Source of the DNA: Closterium sp. Naga37s-1 | Lineage: Eukaryota > Streptophyta > Zygnematophyceae > Desmidiales > Closteriaceae | DNA length: 64,000 bases | Assembly (NCBI GenBank): GCA_947471745.1 | Contig: CANJKZ010000409.1 | Coordinates: forward strand, 1,421,001 to 1,485,000 | Direction: 5' to 3' | Shown: positions 23,601-35,055 of the stretch, in pieces | Layout: each line of letters begins with the position of its first letter | Position numbering within the stretch: the first letter of the stretch is position 1 | Translations under genes and position numbers: made by a program | Notes under the pieces: model-generated | Seen by the model: the letters and a program-made list of their open reading frames with translations, nothing else | Told to the model about the DNA's origin: nothing | Database searches by the model: none

Positions 23601-26600
23601 CGCACAGGAAAGTTCGGCGCCCGCGACGACGGCCGTGCCTGCCCACAAATGCTAAGGAAGCGCACGGATCCCTATAGGGGTAAGGAAAGAGCGTCCAACG
23701 ACCCGAATATTGTTGCACATTCGGGTGGCCCATGTTCAAATACACCTACCGGAGCAACTTCAGCTTGGTTCGCGCGCACAGGAAAGTTCGGCGCCCGCGA
23801 CGACGGCCGTGCCTGCCCACAAATGCTAAGGAAGCGCACGGATCCCTATAGGGGTAAGGAAAGAGCGTCCAACGACCCGAATATTGTTGCACATTCGGGT
23901 GGCCCATGTTCAAATACACCTACCGGAGCAACTTCAGCTTGGTTCGCGCGCACAGGAAAGTTCGGCGCCCGCGACGACGGCCGTGCCTGCCCACAAATGC
24001 TAAGGAAGCGCACGGATCCCTATAGGGGTAAGGAAAGAGCGTCCAACGACCCGAATATTGTTGCACATTCGGGTGGCCCATGTTCAAATACACCTACCGG
24101 AGCAACTTCAGCTTGGTTCGCGCGCACAGGAAAGTTCGGCGCCCGCGACGACGGCCGTGCCTGCCCACAAATGCTAAGGAAGCGCACGGATCCCTATAGG
24201 GGTAAGGAAAGAGCGTCCAACGACCCGAATATTGTTGCACATTCGGGTGGCCCATGTTCAAATACACCTACCGGAGCAACTTCAGCTTGGTTCGCGCGCA
24301 CAGGAAAGTTCGGCGCCCGCGACGACGGCCGTGCCTGCCCACAAATGCTAAGGAAGCGCACGGATCCCTATAGGGGTAAGGAAAGAGCGTCCAACGACCC
24401 GAATATTGTTGCACATTCGGGTGGCCCATGTTCAAATACACCTACCGGAGCAACTTCAGCTTGGTTCGCGCGCACAGGAAAGTTCGGCGCCCGCGACGAC
24501 GGCCGTGCCTGCCCACAAATGCTAAGGAAGCGCACGGATCCCTATAGGGGTAAGGAAAGAGCGTCCAACGACCCGAATATTGTTGCACATTCGGGTGGCC
24601 CATGTTCAAATACACCTACCGGAGCAACTTCAGCTTGGTTCGCGCGCACAGGAAAGTTCGGCGCCCGCGACGACGGCCGTGCCTGCCCACAAATGCTAAG
24701 GAAGCGCACGGATCCCTATAGGGGTAAGGAAAGAGCGTCCAACGACCCGAATATTGTTGCACATTCGGGTGGCCCATGTTCAAATACACCTACCGGAGCA
24801 ACTTCAGCTTGGTTCGCGCGCACAGGAAAGTTCGGCGCCCGCGACGACGGCCGTGCCTGCCCACAAATGCTAAGGAAGCGCACGGATCCCTATAGGGGTA
24901 AGGAAAGAGCGTCCAACGACCCGAATATTGTTGCACATTCGGGTGGCCCATGTTCAAATACACCTACCGGAGCAACTTCAGCTTGGTTCGCGCGCACAGG
25001 AAAGTTCGGCGCCCGCGACGACGGCCGTGCCTGCCCACAAATGCTAAGGAAGCGCACGGATCCCTATAGGGGTAAGGAAAGAGCGTCCAACGACCCGAAT
25101 ATTGTTGCACATTCGGGTGGCCCATGTTCAAATACACCTACCGGAGCAACTTCAGCTTGGTTCGCGCGCACAGGAAAGTTCGGCGCCCGCGACGACGGCC
25201 GTGCCTGCCCACAAATGCTAAGGAAGCGCACGGATCCCTATAGGGGTAAGGAAAGAGCGTCCAACGACCCGAATATTGTTGCACATTCGGGTGGCCCATG
25301 TTCAAATACACCTACCGGAGCAACTTCAGCTTGGTTCGCGCGCACAGGAAAGTTCGGCGCCCGCGACGACGGCCGTGCCTGCCCACAAATGCTAAGGAAG
25401 CGCACGGATCCCTATAGGGGTAAGGAAAGAGCGTCCAACGACCCGAATATTGTTGCACATTCGGGTGGCCCATGTTCAAATACACCTACCGGAGCAACTT
25501 CAGCTTGGTTCGCGCGCACAGGAAAGTTCGGCGCCCGCGACGACGGCCGTGCCTGCCCACAAATGCTAAGGAAGCGCACGGATCCCTATAGGGGTAAGGA
25601 AAGAGCGTCCAACGACCCGAATATTGTTGCACATTCGGGTGGCCCATGTTCAAATACACCTACCGGAGCAACTTCAGCTTGGTTCGCGCGCACAGGAAAG
25701 TTCGGCGCCCGCGACGACGGCCGTGCCTGCCCACAAATGCTAAGGAAGCGCACGGATCCCTATAGGGGTAAGGAAAGAGCGTCCAACGACCCGAATATTG
25801 TTGCACATTCGGGTGGCCCATGTTCAAATACACCTACCGGAGCAACTTCAGCTTGGTTCGCGCGCACAGGAAAGTTCGGCGCCCGCGACGACGGCCGTGC
25901 CTGCCCACAAATGCTAAGGAAGCGCACGGATCCCTATAGGGGTAAGGAAAGAGCGTCCAACGACCCGAATATTGTTGCACATTCGGGTGGCCCATGTTCA
26001 AATACACCTACCGGAGCAACTTCAGCTTGGTTCGCGCGCACAGGAAAGTTCGGCGCCCGCGACGACGGCCGTGCCTGCCCACAAATGCTAAGGAAGCGCA
26101 CGGATCCCTATAGGGGTAAGGAAAGAGCGTCCAACGACCCGAATATTGTTGCACATTCGGGTGGCCCATGTTCAAATACACCTACCGGAGCAACTTCAGC
26201 TTGGTTCGCGCGCACAGGAAAGTTCGGCGCCCGCGACGACGGCCGTGCCTGCCCACAAATGCTAAGGAAGCGCACGGATCCCTATAGGGGTAAGGAAAGA
26301 GCGTCCAACGACCCGAATATTGTTGCACATTCGGGTGGCCCATGTTCAAATACACCTACCGGAGCAACTTCAGCTTGGTTCGCGCGCACAGGAAAGTTCG
26401 GCGCCCGCGACGACGGCCGTGCCTGCCCACAAATGCTAAGGAAGCGCACGGATCCCTATAGGGGTAAGGAAAGAGCGTCCAACGACCCGAATATTGTTGC
26501 ACATTCGGGTGGCCCATGTTCAAATACACCTACCGGAGCAACTTCAGCTTGGTTCGCGCGCACAGGAAAGTTCGGCGCCCGCGACGACGGCCGTGCCTGC

Positions 26601-29052
26601 CCACAAATGCTAAGGAAGCGCACGGATCCCTATAGGGGTAAGGAAAGAGCGTCCAACGACCCGAATATTGTTGCACATTCGGGTGGCCCATGTTCAAATA
26701 CACCTACCGGAGCAACTTCAGCTTGGTTCGCGCGCACAGGAAAGTTCGGCGCCCGCGACGACGGCCGTGCCTGCCCACAAATGCTAAGGAAGCGCACGGA
26801 TCCCTATAGGGGTAAGGAAAGAGCGTCCAACGACCCGAATATTGTTGCACATTCGGGTGGCCCATGTTCAAATACACCTACCGGAGCAACTTCAGCTTGG
26901 TTCGCGCGCACAGGAAAGTTCGGCGCCCGCGACGACGGCCGTGCCTGCCCACAAATGCTAAGGAAGCGCACGGATCCCTATAGGGGTAAGGAAAGAGCGT
27001 CCAACGACCCGAATATTGTTGCACATTCGGGTGGCCCATGTTCAAATACACCTACCGGAGCAACTTCAGCTTGGTTCGCGCGCACAGGAAAGTTCGGCGC
27101 CCGCGACGACGGCCGTGCCTGCCCACAAATGCTAAGGAAGCGCACGGATCCCTATAGGGGTAAGGAAAGAGCGTCCAACGACCCGAATATTGTTGCACAT
27201 TCGGGTGGCCCATGTTCAAATACACCTACCGGAGCAACTTCAGCTTGGTTCGCGCGCACAGGAAAGTTCGGCGCCCGCGACGACGGCCGTGCCTGCCCAC
27301 AAATGCTAAGGAAGCGCACGGATCCCTATAGGGGTAAGGAAAGAGCGTCCAACGACCCGAATATTGTTGCACATTCGGGTGGCCCATGTTCAAATACACC
27401 TACCGGAGCAACTTCAGCTTGGTTCGCGCGCACAGGAAAGTTCGGCGCCCGCGACGACGGCCGTGCCTGCCCACAAATGCTAAGGAAGCGCACGGATCCC
27501 TATAGGGGTAAGGAAAGAGCGTCCAACGACCCGAATATTGTTGCACATTCGGGTGGCCCATGTTCAAATACACCTACCGGAGCAACTTCAGCTTGGTTCG
27601 CGCGCACAGGAAAGTTCGGCGCCCGCGACGACGGCCGTGCCTGCCCACAAATGCTAAGGAAGCGCACGGATCCCTATAGGGGTAAGGAAAGAGCGTCCAA
27701 CGACCCGAATATTGTTGCACATTCGGGTGGCCCATGTTCAAATACACCTACCGGAGCAACTTCAGCTTGGTTCGCGCGCACAGGAAAGTTCGGCGCCCGC
27801 GACGACGGCCGTGCCTGCCCACAAATGCTAAGGAAGCGCACGGATCCCTATAGGGGTAAGGAAAGAGCGTCCAACGACCCGAATATTGTTGCACATTCGG
27901 GTGGCCCATGTTCAAATACACCTACCGGAGCAACTTCAGCTTGGTTCGCGCGCACAGGAAAGTTCGGCGCCCGCGACGACGGCCGTGCCTGCCCACAAAT
28001 GCTAAGGAAGCGCACGGATCCCTATAGGGGTAAGGAAAGAGCGTCCAACGACCCGAATATTGTTGCACATTCGGGTGGCCCATGTTCAAATACACCTACC
28101 GGAGCAACTTCAGCTTGGTTCGCGCGCACAGGAAAGTTCGGCGCCCGCGACGACGGCCGTGCCTGCCCACAAATGCTAAGGAAGCGCACGGATCCCTATA
28201 GGGGTAAGGAAGAGCGTCCAACGACCCGAATATTGTTGCACATTCGGGTGGCCCATGTTCAAATACACCTACCGGAGCAACTTCAGCTTGGTTCGCGCGC
28301 ACAGGAAAGTTCGGCGCCCGCGACGACGGCCGTGCCTGCCCACAAATGCTAAGGAAGCGCACGGATCCCTATAGGGGTAAGGAAAGAGCGTCCAACGACC
28401 CGCATATTGTTGCACATTCGGGTGGCCCATGTTCAAATACACCTACCGGAGCAACTTCAGCTTGGTTCGCGCGCACAGGAAAGTTCGGCGCCCGCGACGA
28501 CGGCCGTGCCTGCCCACAAATGCTAAGGAAGCGCACGGATCCCTATAGGGGTAAGGAAAGAGCGTCCAACGACCCGAATATTGTTGCACATTCGGGTGGC
28601 CCATGTTCAAATACACCTACCAGAGCAACTTCAGCTTGGTTCTCGCGCACAGAAAAGTTCGGTGCCCGCGATGACGGCCGTGCCTGCACACAAATGCAAA
28701 AACATCACACAGATCCCTACAAGCATAAGGAAAAGCATCCAACGACCCGAATATTGTTGCCTATTCCGGTGGCCTATGTTCAAATACACCTACCAGAGCA
28801 ACTTCAGCTTGGTTCTCGCGCACAGAAAACTTCGGCGCTCGTGATGACGGCCGTGCCTGCACACAAATGCTAAAAAAACGCACGGATCCCTATAGGCATA
28901 AAGTAAAGCATCCAACGACCCGAATATTATTGCCTATTTGGGTGGCTTATGTTCAAATACACCTATCAGAGCAACTTCAGACTAGTTCGCGCGCATAGAA
29001 AAGTTCGGCGGCCGCGATGACAACCGTGTCTGCCCACAAATGCTAAGGAAGC
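17635..29052 (+). repeat. Satellite B array, forward orientation (173-174 bp monomers, about 66 units)
   Basis: The monomer runs through CCCACAAATGCTAAGGAAGC, GGATCCCTATAGG, ACCCGAAT-N10-ATTCGGGT and CGCGCACAG. Units at 17.6-20.6 kb and after 28.6 kb are diverged; units between are almost uniform. The monomer differs from satellite A apart from a GGATCC site. The outer units often carry a perfect 10-bp dyad (ACCCGAATAT-TGTTGC-ATATTCGGGT). In the core one arm has a T-to-C change, leaving 8 perfect pairs. One unit near 20860 has lost 88 bp. Confidence 0.95.
21735..28172 (+). repeat. Homogenised core of satellite B: 37 consecutive 174-bp units
   Basis: Thirty-seven units in a row appear identical by eye, and their 58-residue translations are identical. 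Flanking core units differ by a one-base deletion (GGAAAAGCG or GGAAGAGCG instead of GGAAAGAGCG), giving 173 bp. A 174-bp unit is a multiple of three and has no stop in this frame, so an open frame of more than 2200 codons results. It has no domain features and I do not annotate it as a gene. A homogeneous centre with diverged edges fits recent unequal exchange, gene conversion or rolling amplification. Confidence 0.9.
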
Positions 29053-32000
29053 ACGCCGAACTTTTCAGTGCGCGCGAACCAAGCCGGAATTGCTCTGGTG
29101 GGTGTATTTGAGCACGGGCCTCCGAATATGCAACAACATTCAGGTCGTTTGACGCTTTTCCCTACGCCCAAAGGGATCCATGCGCTTCCTTAGCGTTTGT
29201 CGGCAGGCGCGGCCGTCATCGCAAGTGCCGAACTTTCCGGTGCGCAAGAACCAAGCCGGAACTGCTCAGGTGGGTGTATTCGAGCATGGGCCACCCGAAT
29301 ATGTAACAACATTCAGGTCGTTTGACGCTTTTCCCTACGCCCTTAGGGACCCATGCGCTTCCTTAGCGTTTGTCGGCAGTCGCGGCCGTCATCGCAGGCG
29401 CCGAACTTTTCTGTGCACGCAAACCAAGCCGGAATTGCTCAGGTGGGTGGATTTGAGCACGTGCCACCCGAATATGCAACAACATTCAGGTCGTTCGACG
29501 CTTTTCCCCACTCCCATTGGGACCCATGCGCTTCCTTAGTGTTTATCGGCAGGCGCGGCCGTCATCGCAAACGCAGAACTTTTCTATGCATGCGAACCAA
29601 GCCGGAATTGCTCAGGTGGGTGGATTTGAGCACGGGCCACCCGAATATGCAACAACATTCAGGTCGTTCGACGCTTTTCCTTACGCCCATAGGGATCCAC
29701 GCGCTTCCTTAGCGTTTGTCGGCGGGCGCGGCCGTCATTGCAAGCGCCGAACTTTCCGGTGCACGCGAACCAAGCCGGAATTTCTCAGGTGGGTGTATTT
29801 GAGCACGGGCCATCCGAATATGCAACAACATTCAGGTCGTTTGACGCTTTTCCCTACTCCCACAGGGATCCACGCGCTTCCTGAGCGTTTGTCGGCAGGC
29901 GCGGCCGTCATTGCAAGCGCCGAACTTTCCGGTGCGCGCGAACCAAGCCGGAAATGCTCATGTGGGTGTATTTGAGCATGGGCCACCCGAATATTTAACA
30001 ACATTCAGGTCGTTCGACGCTTTTCCCTACTCCCACAGGGATCCACGCGCTTCCTTAGCGTTTGTCGGCAGGCGCGGCCATCATCGCTGGCGCCGAACTT
30101 TTCTATGCGCGCGAACCAAGCCGGAATTGCTCAGGTGGGTGGGTTTGAGCACGGGCCACCCGAATATGCAACAACATTCAGGTTGTTCGACGCTTTTCCC
30201 TACTCCCATAGGGACCCATGCGCTTCCTTAGCGTTTGTCGGCAGGCGCGGCCGTCATCGCAAACGCCGAACTTTCTGGTGCGCGCGAACCAAGCCGGAAT
30301 TGCTCTGGTGGGTGTATTTGAGCATGGGCCACCCGAATATGCAACAACATTCAGGCCGTTCGACGCTTTTTCCCGCGCCCATACGGATCCCAGTGCTTCC
30401 TTAGCGTTTGTCGGCGGGCGCGGCCGTCATTGCAAGCACCGAACATTTCTGTGCGCGCGAACCAAGCCGGAATTGCTCTGGTGGGTGTATTTGAGCACGG
30501 GCCACCCGAATATGCAACAACATTCAGGTCGTTTGACGCTTTTCCCTACTCCCATAGGGACCCATGCAGTTCCTTAGCATTTGTCGGCAGGCGCGGCCGT
30601 CATCACACATGCCGAACTTTTCTGTGCGCGCGAACCAAGCCGAAATTGCTTAGATGGGTGTATTTGAGCATGAGCCACCCGAATATGCAACAACATTCAG
30701 GTCATTCGACGCTTTTCCCTGCTCCTATAGGGACCCATGCGCTTCCTTAGCATTTGTCGGCAGGCGCGGCCGTCATCGCAGGCGCCAAACTTTTCCGTGC
30801 GGGCGAACCAAGCCGGAAATGCTCAGGTGGGTGTATTTGAGCATGGGCCACCCGAATATGCAACAACATGGAGGTCGTTCGACGCTTTTCCCTACGCCTG
30901 TCGAGATCCATGCGCTTCCTTAGCGTTTGTCGGCAGGCGCGGCCGTCATCCCGAACGCCGAACTTTTCTGTGCGCGCGAACCAAGCCAGAATTGCTCTGG
31001 TGGGTGTATTTGAGCATGGGCGCAACAACATTTAGGTCATTCGACGCGTTTTCCTACGCCCATAGGGATTCATGCGGTTCCTTAGCATTTGTCCGCGGGC
31101 ACGGCCGTCATCACAAACGCCGAACTTTTCTGTGCGCGTGAACCAAGCCGGAATTGCTTTGATGGGTGTATTTGAGCATGAGCCACCCGAATATGCAACA
31201 ACATCGAGGTCGTTCGACGCTTTTCCCTACGCCCATAGGGATCCATGCGCTTCCTTAGCTTTGTCCGCAGGCGCGGCCGTCATCGCAGGCGCCGAACTTT
31301 TCCATGCGCGCAAACCGAGCCGGAAATGCTCTATTGGGTGTATTTGAGCATGGGTCACCCGAATATGCAACAACATTCAGGTCGTTCGACGCCTTTCCCT
31401 ACTCCCATAAGGACTTATGCGCTTCCTTAGCATTTGTCGGCGGGCGCGGCCGTCATCGCAGGCGCCAAACTTTTCTATGCGCGCGAACCAAGCCAGAATT
31501 CCTCAGGTGGGTGTATTTGAGCACGGGCCATCCGAATATGCAACAACATTTAGGTCGTTCGACGCCAATAAGGACCCATACGCTTCCCTAGCGTTTGTCG
31601 GCAGGCGCGGCCGTCATCGCAGGTGCCGAACTTTTCTGTGCGCGCGAACCAAGCCGGAATTGCTCTGGTGGGTGTATTTAAGCATGAGCCACCCGAATAT
31701 GCAACAACATTCAGGCCGTTTGACGCTTTTCCCTACGCCTGTAGGGATCCATACGCTTCCCTAGCGTTTGTCGGCAGGCGCGGCCGTCATCGGAGGCGCC
31801 GAACTTATCGGTGCACGCGAACCAAGCCGGAATTGCTCTGGTGGGTGTATTTAAGCATGAGCCACCCGAATATGCAACAACGTTGAGGTCGTTCGACGCT
31901 TTTCCCTACGCCCGTAGGGACCCATGCGCTTCCTTAGTATTTGTCGGCAGGTGCGGCCCTCATTGCAAGCGCCGAACTTTTCTGTACGCGCAAACCAATC

Positions 32001-33510
32001 CGGCATTGCTCTGCTGGGTGTATTTTAGCATGGGCCACCCGAATATGCAACAAGATTCAGGTCGTTTGACGCTTTTGTCTACTCCCAGAGGGACCCATGC
32101 GCTTCCTTAGCGTTTGTCGGCAGGCGCGGCCGTCATCGCAGGCGCCAAACTTTTCTGTGCGCGCGAACCAAGTCAGAATTGCTCAGGTTGGTGTATTTGA
32201 GCACGGGCCACCAGAATATGCAACAACATTCAGGTCGTTCGACGCTTTTTCCCTCGTCCATAGGGACCCATAGGCTTCCCTAGCGTTTGTCGGCAGGCGC
32301 GGTCGTCATCGCAGGGGCCAAACTTTTTTGTGTGCGCGAACCAAGCCGAAATTGCTCTGGTGGGTGTATTTAAGCAAGAGCCACCCGAATATGCAACAAC
32401 ATTCAGGTCGTTCGACGCTTTTCCCTACGCCTGTAGAGATCCATACGCTTCCCTAGTGTTTGTCGGCAGGCGCGGCCGTCATCGCAAACGCCGAACTATT
32501 CTGCGCGCGTGAACCAAGCCGGAATTGCTTAGGTGGGTGTATTTGAGCATGAGCCACCCGAATATGCAACAACATTCAGGTCGTTCGACGCTTTTCCCTA
32601 CGCCTATAGGGATCCATACGCTTCCCTAGTGTTTGTCGGCAGGCGCGGCCGTCATCGCAGGCGCCGAACTTTTCCGTGCGCGCGAACCAAGCCGGAAATG
32701 CTCAGGTTGGTGTATTTGAGCACGGGCCACCAGAATATGCAACAACATTCAGGTCGTTCGACGCTTTTTCCCTCGTCCATAGGGACCCATAGGCTTCCCT
32801 AGCGTTTGTCGGTAGGCGCGGGCGTCATCGCAGGTGCCGAACTTTTCTGTGCGCGTGAACCAAGCTGGAATTGCTCTGGTGGGTGTAGTTAAGCATGAGC
32901 CACCCGAATATGCAACAACATTCAGGCCGTTCGACGCTTTTCCCTACGCCGTAGGGACCCATGCGCTTCTTTAGCATTTGTCGGCAGGTGCGGCTGTCAT
33001 TGCAAGCGCCGAACTTTGCTGTACGCGCGAACCAATCCGGAATTGCGCTGATGGGTGTATTTTAGCATGGGCCACCCGAACATGCTACAAGATTCAGGTC
33101 GTTTGACGCTTTTCTCTACTCCCAGAGGGACCCATGCGCTTCTTTAGCGTTTGTCGGCAGGCGCGGCCGTCATCGCAGGCGCCGAACTTTTCTGTGCGCG
33201 CGAACCAAGTCGGAATTGCTCAGGTGGGTGTATTTGAGCACGGGCCACCTGAATATGCAACAACATTTAGGTCGTTCGACGCTTTTTCCCTCGTCCATAG
33301 GGACCCATAGGCTTCCCTAGCGTTTGTCGGCAGGCGCGGTCGTCATCGCAGGTGCCAAACTTTTCTGTGTGCGCGAACCAAGCCGAAATTGCTCTGGTGG
33401 GTGTATTTAAGCATGAGCCACCCGAATATGCAACAACATTCAGGTCGTTCGATGCTTTTCCCTACTCCTGTAGGGATCCATACACTTCCCTAGTGTTTGT
33501 CGGCAGGCGC
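29053..33510 (-). repeat. Satellite B array, inverted orientation, left block
   Basis: From 29053 the sequence is the reverse complement of satellite B (CCGAACTTTTC, GCGCGCGAACCAAGCC, CACCCGAATATGCAACAACA, GGATCCATGCGCTTCCTTAG), again with period about 173. The last forward unit stops at TGCTAAGGAAGC. Units are diverged from one another and from the forward core. Their dyad is usually imperfect (CAGGT in place of CGGGT). Frames read through it are repeat translations only. Confidence 0.93.
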
Positions 33511-33746
33511 TGTCAGAATTATATTCTTATACCTGCATGTAGTTCTAGCTGTAGTGTAGATATTAACTTTATAGGTGGTGCACCTCTTTGTTGCTATATG
33601 TACCCTAGTGCTATAGTGAACATTCATTCTCCTCTCATCTCTCGACTCTCCCTCCTTGGCACAAACTAGCTCGAACCCCTTGGCCTAGGCTACTAAGCCT
33701 AGGCCCACTTAAACCTAACTACCTACCTACTCCTACTATGCTGATA
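33511..33746 (+). repeat. 5' LTR of the TRIM-like element
   Basis: It begins TGTCAGAATTATATTC and ends ATGCTGATA. It differs from the right copy at several positions (for example TATATG versus TATATATA near the putative TATA box, about 33595), so the insertion is not recent. Confidence 0.88.
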
Positions 33747-33759
33747 TGGTATTAGAGAC
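33747..33759 (+). other. Primer binding site of the TRIM-like element
   Basis: TGGTATTAGAGAC directly follows the LTR and is close to TGGTATCAGAGC, the known plant LTR-element site complementary to the 3' end of initiator Met tRNA. Confidence 0.65.
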
Positions 33760-33887
33760 TGTTAAGTCCTGGCCTATGGGCCAGCCTCTCGCTTCCGCTG
33801 CTGTTTTTCCGGTCGCGCGCCTCGCGCGCGTGGCGATTTTCGTTCTGTCCCGCGCCCGGGTGGCGCGTGACGTTTTTTCTGCCCGTC

Positions 33888-34345
33888 GCAGACCCGCCCC
33901 TGGCGCCCGCGACGGCGCCCTGAGCCGCCGCGGACCCGCCCCTGGCGCCCGCGACGGTGCCCTGAGCCGCCGCGGACCCGCCCCTGGCGCCCGCGACGGT
34001 GCCCTGAGCCGCCGCGGACCCGCCCCTGGCGCCCGCGACGGTGTCCTGAGCCGCCGCGGACCCGCCCCTGGCGCCCGCGACGGTGCCCAGAGCCGCCGCG
34101 GACCCGCCCCTGGCGCCCGCGACGGTGCCCTGAGCCGCCGCGGACCCGCCCCTGGCGCCCGCGACGGTGCCCTGAGCCGCCGCGGACCCGCCCCTGGCGC
34201 CCGCGACGGCGCCCTGCGCCGCCGCGGACCCGCCCCTGGCGCCCGTGACGGCGCCCTGCGCCGCCGCGGACCCGCCCCTGGCGCCCGCGACGGCGCCCTG
34301 AGCCGCTGCGGACCCGCCCCTGGCGCCCGCGACGGCGCCTCTACC
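33888..34345 (+). repeat. 42-bp GC-rich minisatellite within the TRIM-like element (about 11 copies)
   Basis: The unit carries CCCGCCCCTGGCGCCCGCGA and recurs every 42 bases with single-base variants. It translates to a 14-residue repeat (GPAPGARDGALSRR) on the plus strand, and the opposite strand is open too. With both frames open and no domain, I read it as non-coding repeat. Confidence 0.85.
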
Positions 34346-34818
34346 TCACCCCGCGTCTGCACTCGCTGCAGCCGCCCCTGCCCTACCCGCGCCGACCCTC
34401 TGTAGCCGCTTTGCGGCTTTATCCCCGCACCCCCCCCCCCCCCTCCTTCGTCTCCCTGAAGCCGTGGGGGGGAGGGTCTGGGGATGGCGGGTGTGGGGGT
34501 GATGGGTGGTGTGTTTCCCTTCCCCTCCTCCTCCTTTCGTTCCCACTGCTGCAGCTGCCGCTGGGGGGGAGGGTGTGAGGGTGTGGGGGAGCCAGGGGAG
34601 TGGCACTGGGGTGGCGGGTGTGAGACCAACCAGCCGCCGTCCCTGAGGTGGGGGGGGGGGGGGGGGGGTGGAGAGTAAAGGGGTGGCAGGAGTGCCTGCC
34701 CCTTTGCTGCTGTACCTGCTGTGTTGCCTTGCCTGCTGTTGCTGTTTTCTCTATCTGTGGTGTACCCCTGCAGGTTGTGTTCTTCACTTGGCTATTCCTG
34801 CATGCAGTTACGGGGGGG

Positions 34819-35055
34819 TGTCAAAAAAATATACTTATACATGCATGTAGTTCTAGCTGTAGTGTAGATATTAAATTTATAGGTGGTGCACCTCTTTGTT
34901 TGCTATATATACCCTAGTGCTATAGTGAACATTCATTCTCCTCTCATCTCTCGACTCTCCCTCTTTGGCACAAACTAGCTCGACCCCCTTGGCCTAGGCT
35001 ACTAAGCCTAGGCCAACTTAAACCTAACTACCTACCTACTCCTACTATGCTGATA
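34819..35055 (+). repeat. 3' LTR of the TRIM-like element
   Basis: It begins TGTCAAAAAAATATAC straight after the purine tract CGGGGGGG (34811-34818) and ends ATGCTGATA at 35055, next to the second target-duplication copy. It contains GCTATATATACCC, a plausible TATA box at about 34903. Confidence 0.88.

Larger units (their letters stand above)
33511..35055 (+). mobile_element. Small non-autonomous LTR retrotransposon (TRIM-like, 1545 bp) inside satellite B
   Basis: Two direct repeats of 236 and 237 bp bracket 1072 bases with no retroelement protein. The element is flanked by the 5-bp duplication GGCGC (33506-33510 and 35056-35060); removing it and one copy restores the satellite sequence. A primer-binding-like TGGTATTAGAG follows the left LTR, and a G-rich tract precedes the right LTR. 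The termini are TG...TA instead of the usual TG...CA. The interior consists of a 42-bp GC-rich minisatellite, poly-C and poly-G runs, and unrecognised sequence. Movement would need enzymes from another element. Confidence 0.88.

Noticed and set aside
21735..28352. A 2205-codon plus-strand open frame made of 58-residue repeats
   Set aside because: The 174-bp satellite unit is a multiple of three without a stop; the frame breaks wherever a unit is 173 bp, and it has no domain or start context.
33736..34629. A 297-codon Arg/Pro-rich minus-strand frame and a 219-codon plus-strand frame
   Set aside because: Both read the 42-bp minisatellite inside the TRIM-like element; simultaneous open frames on both strands reflect composition.
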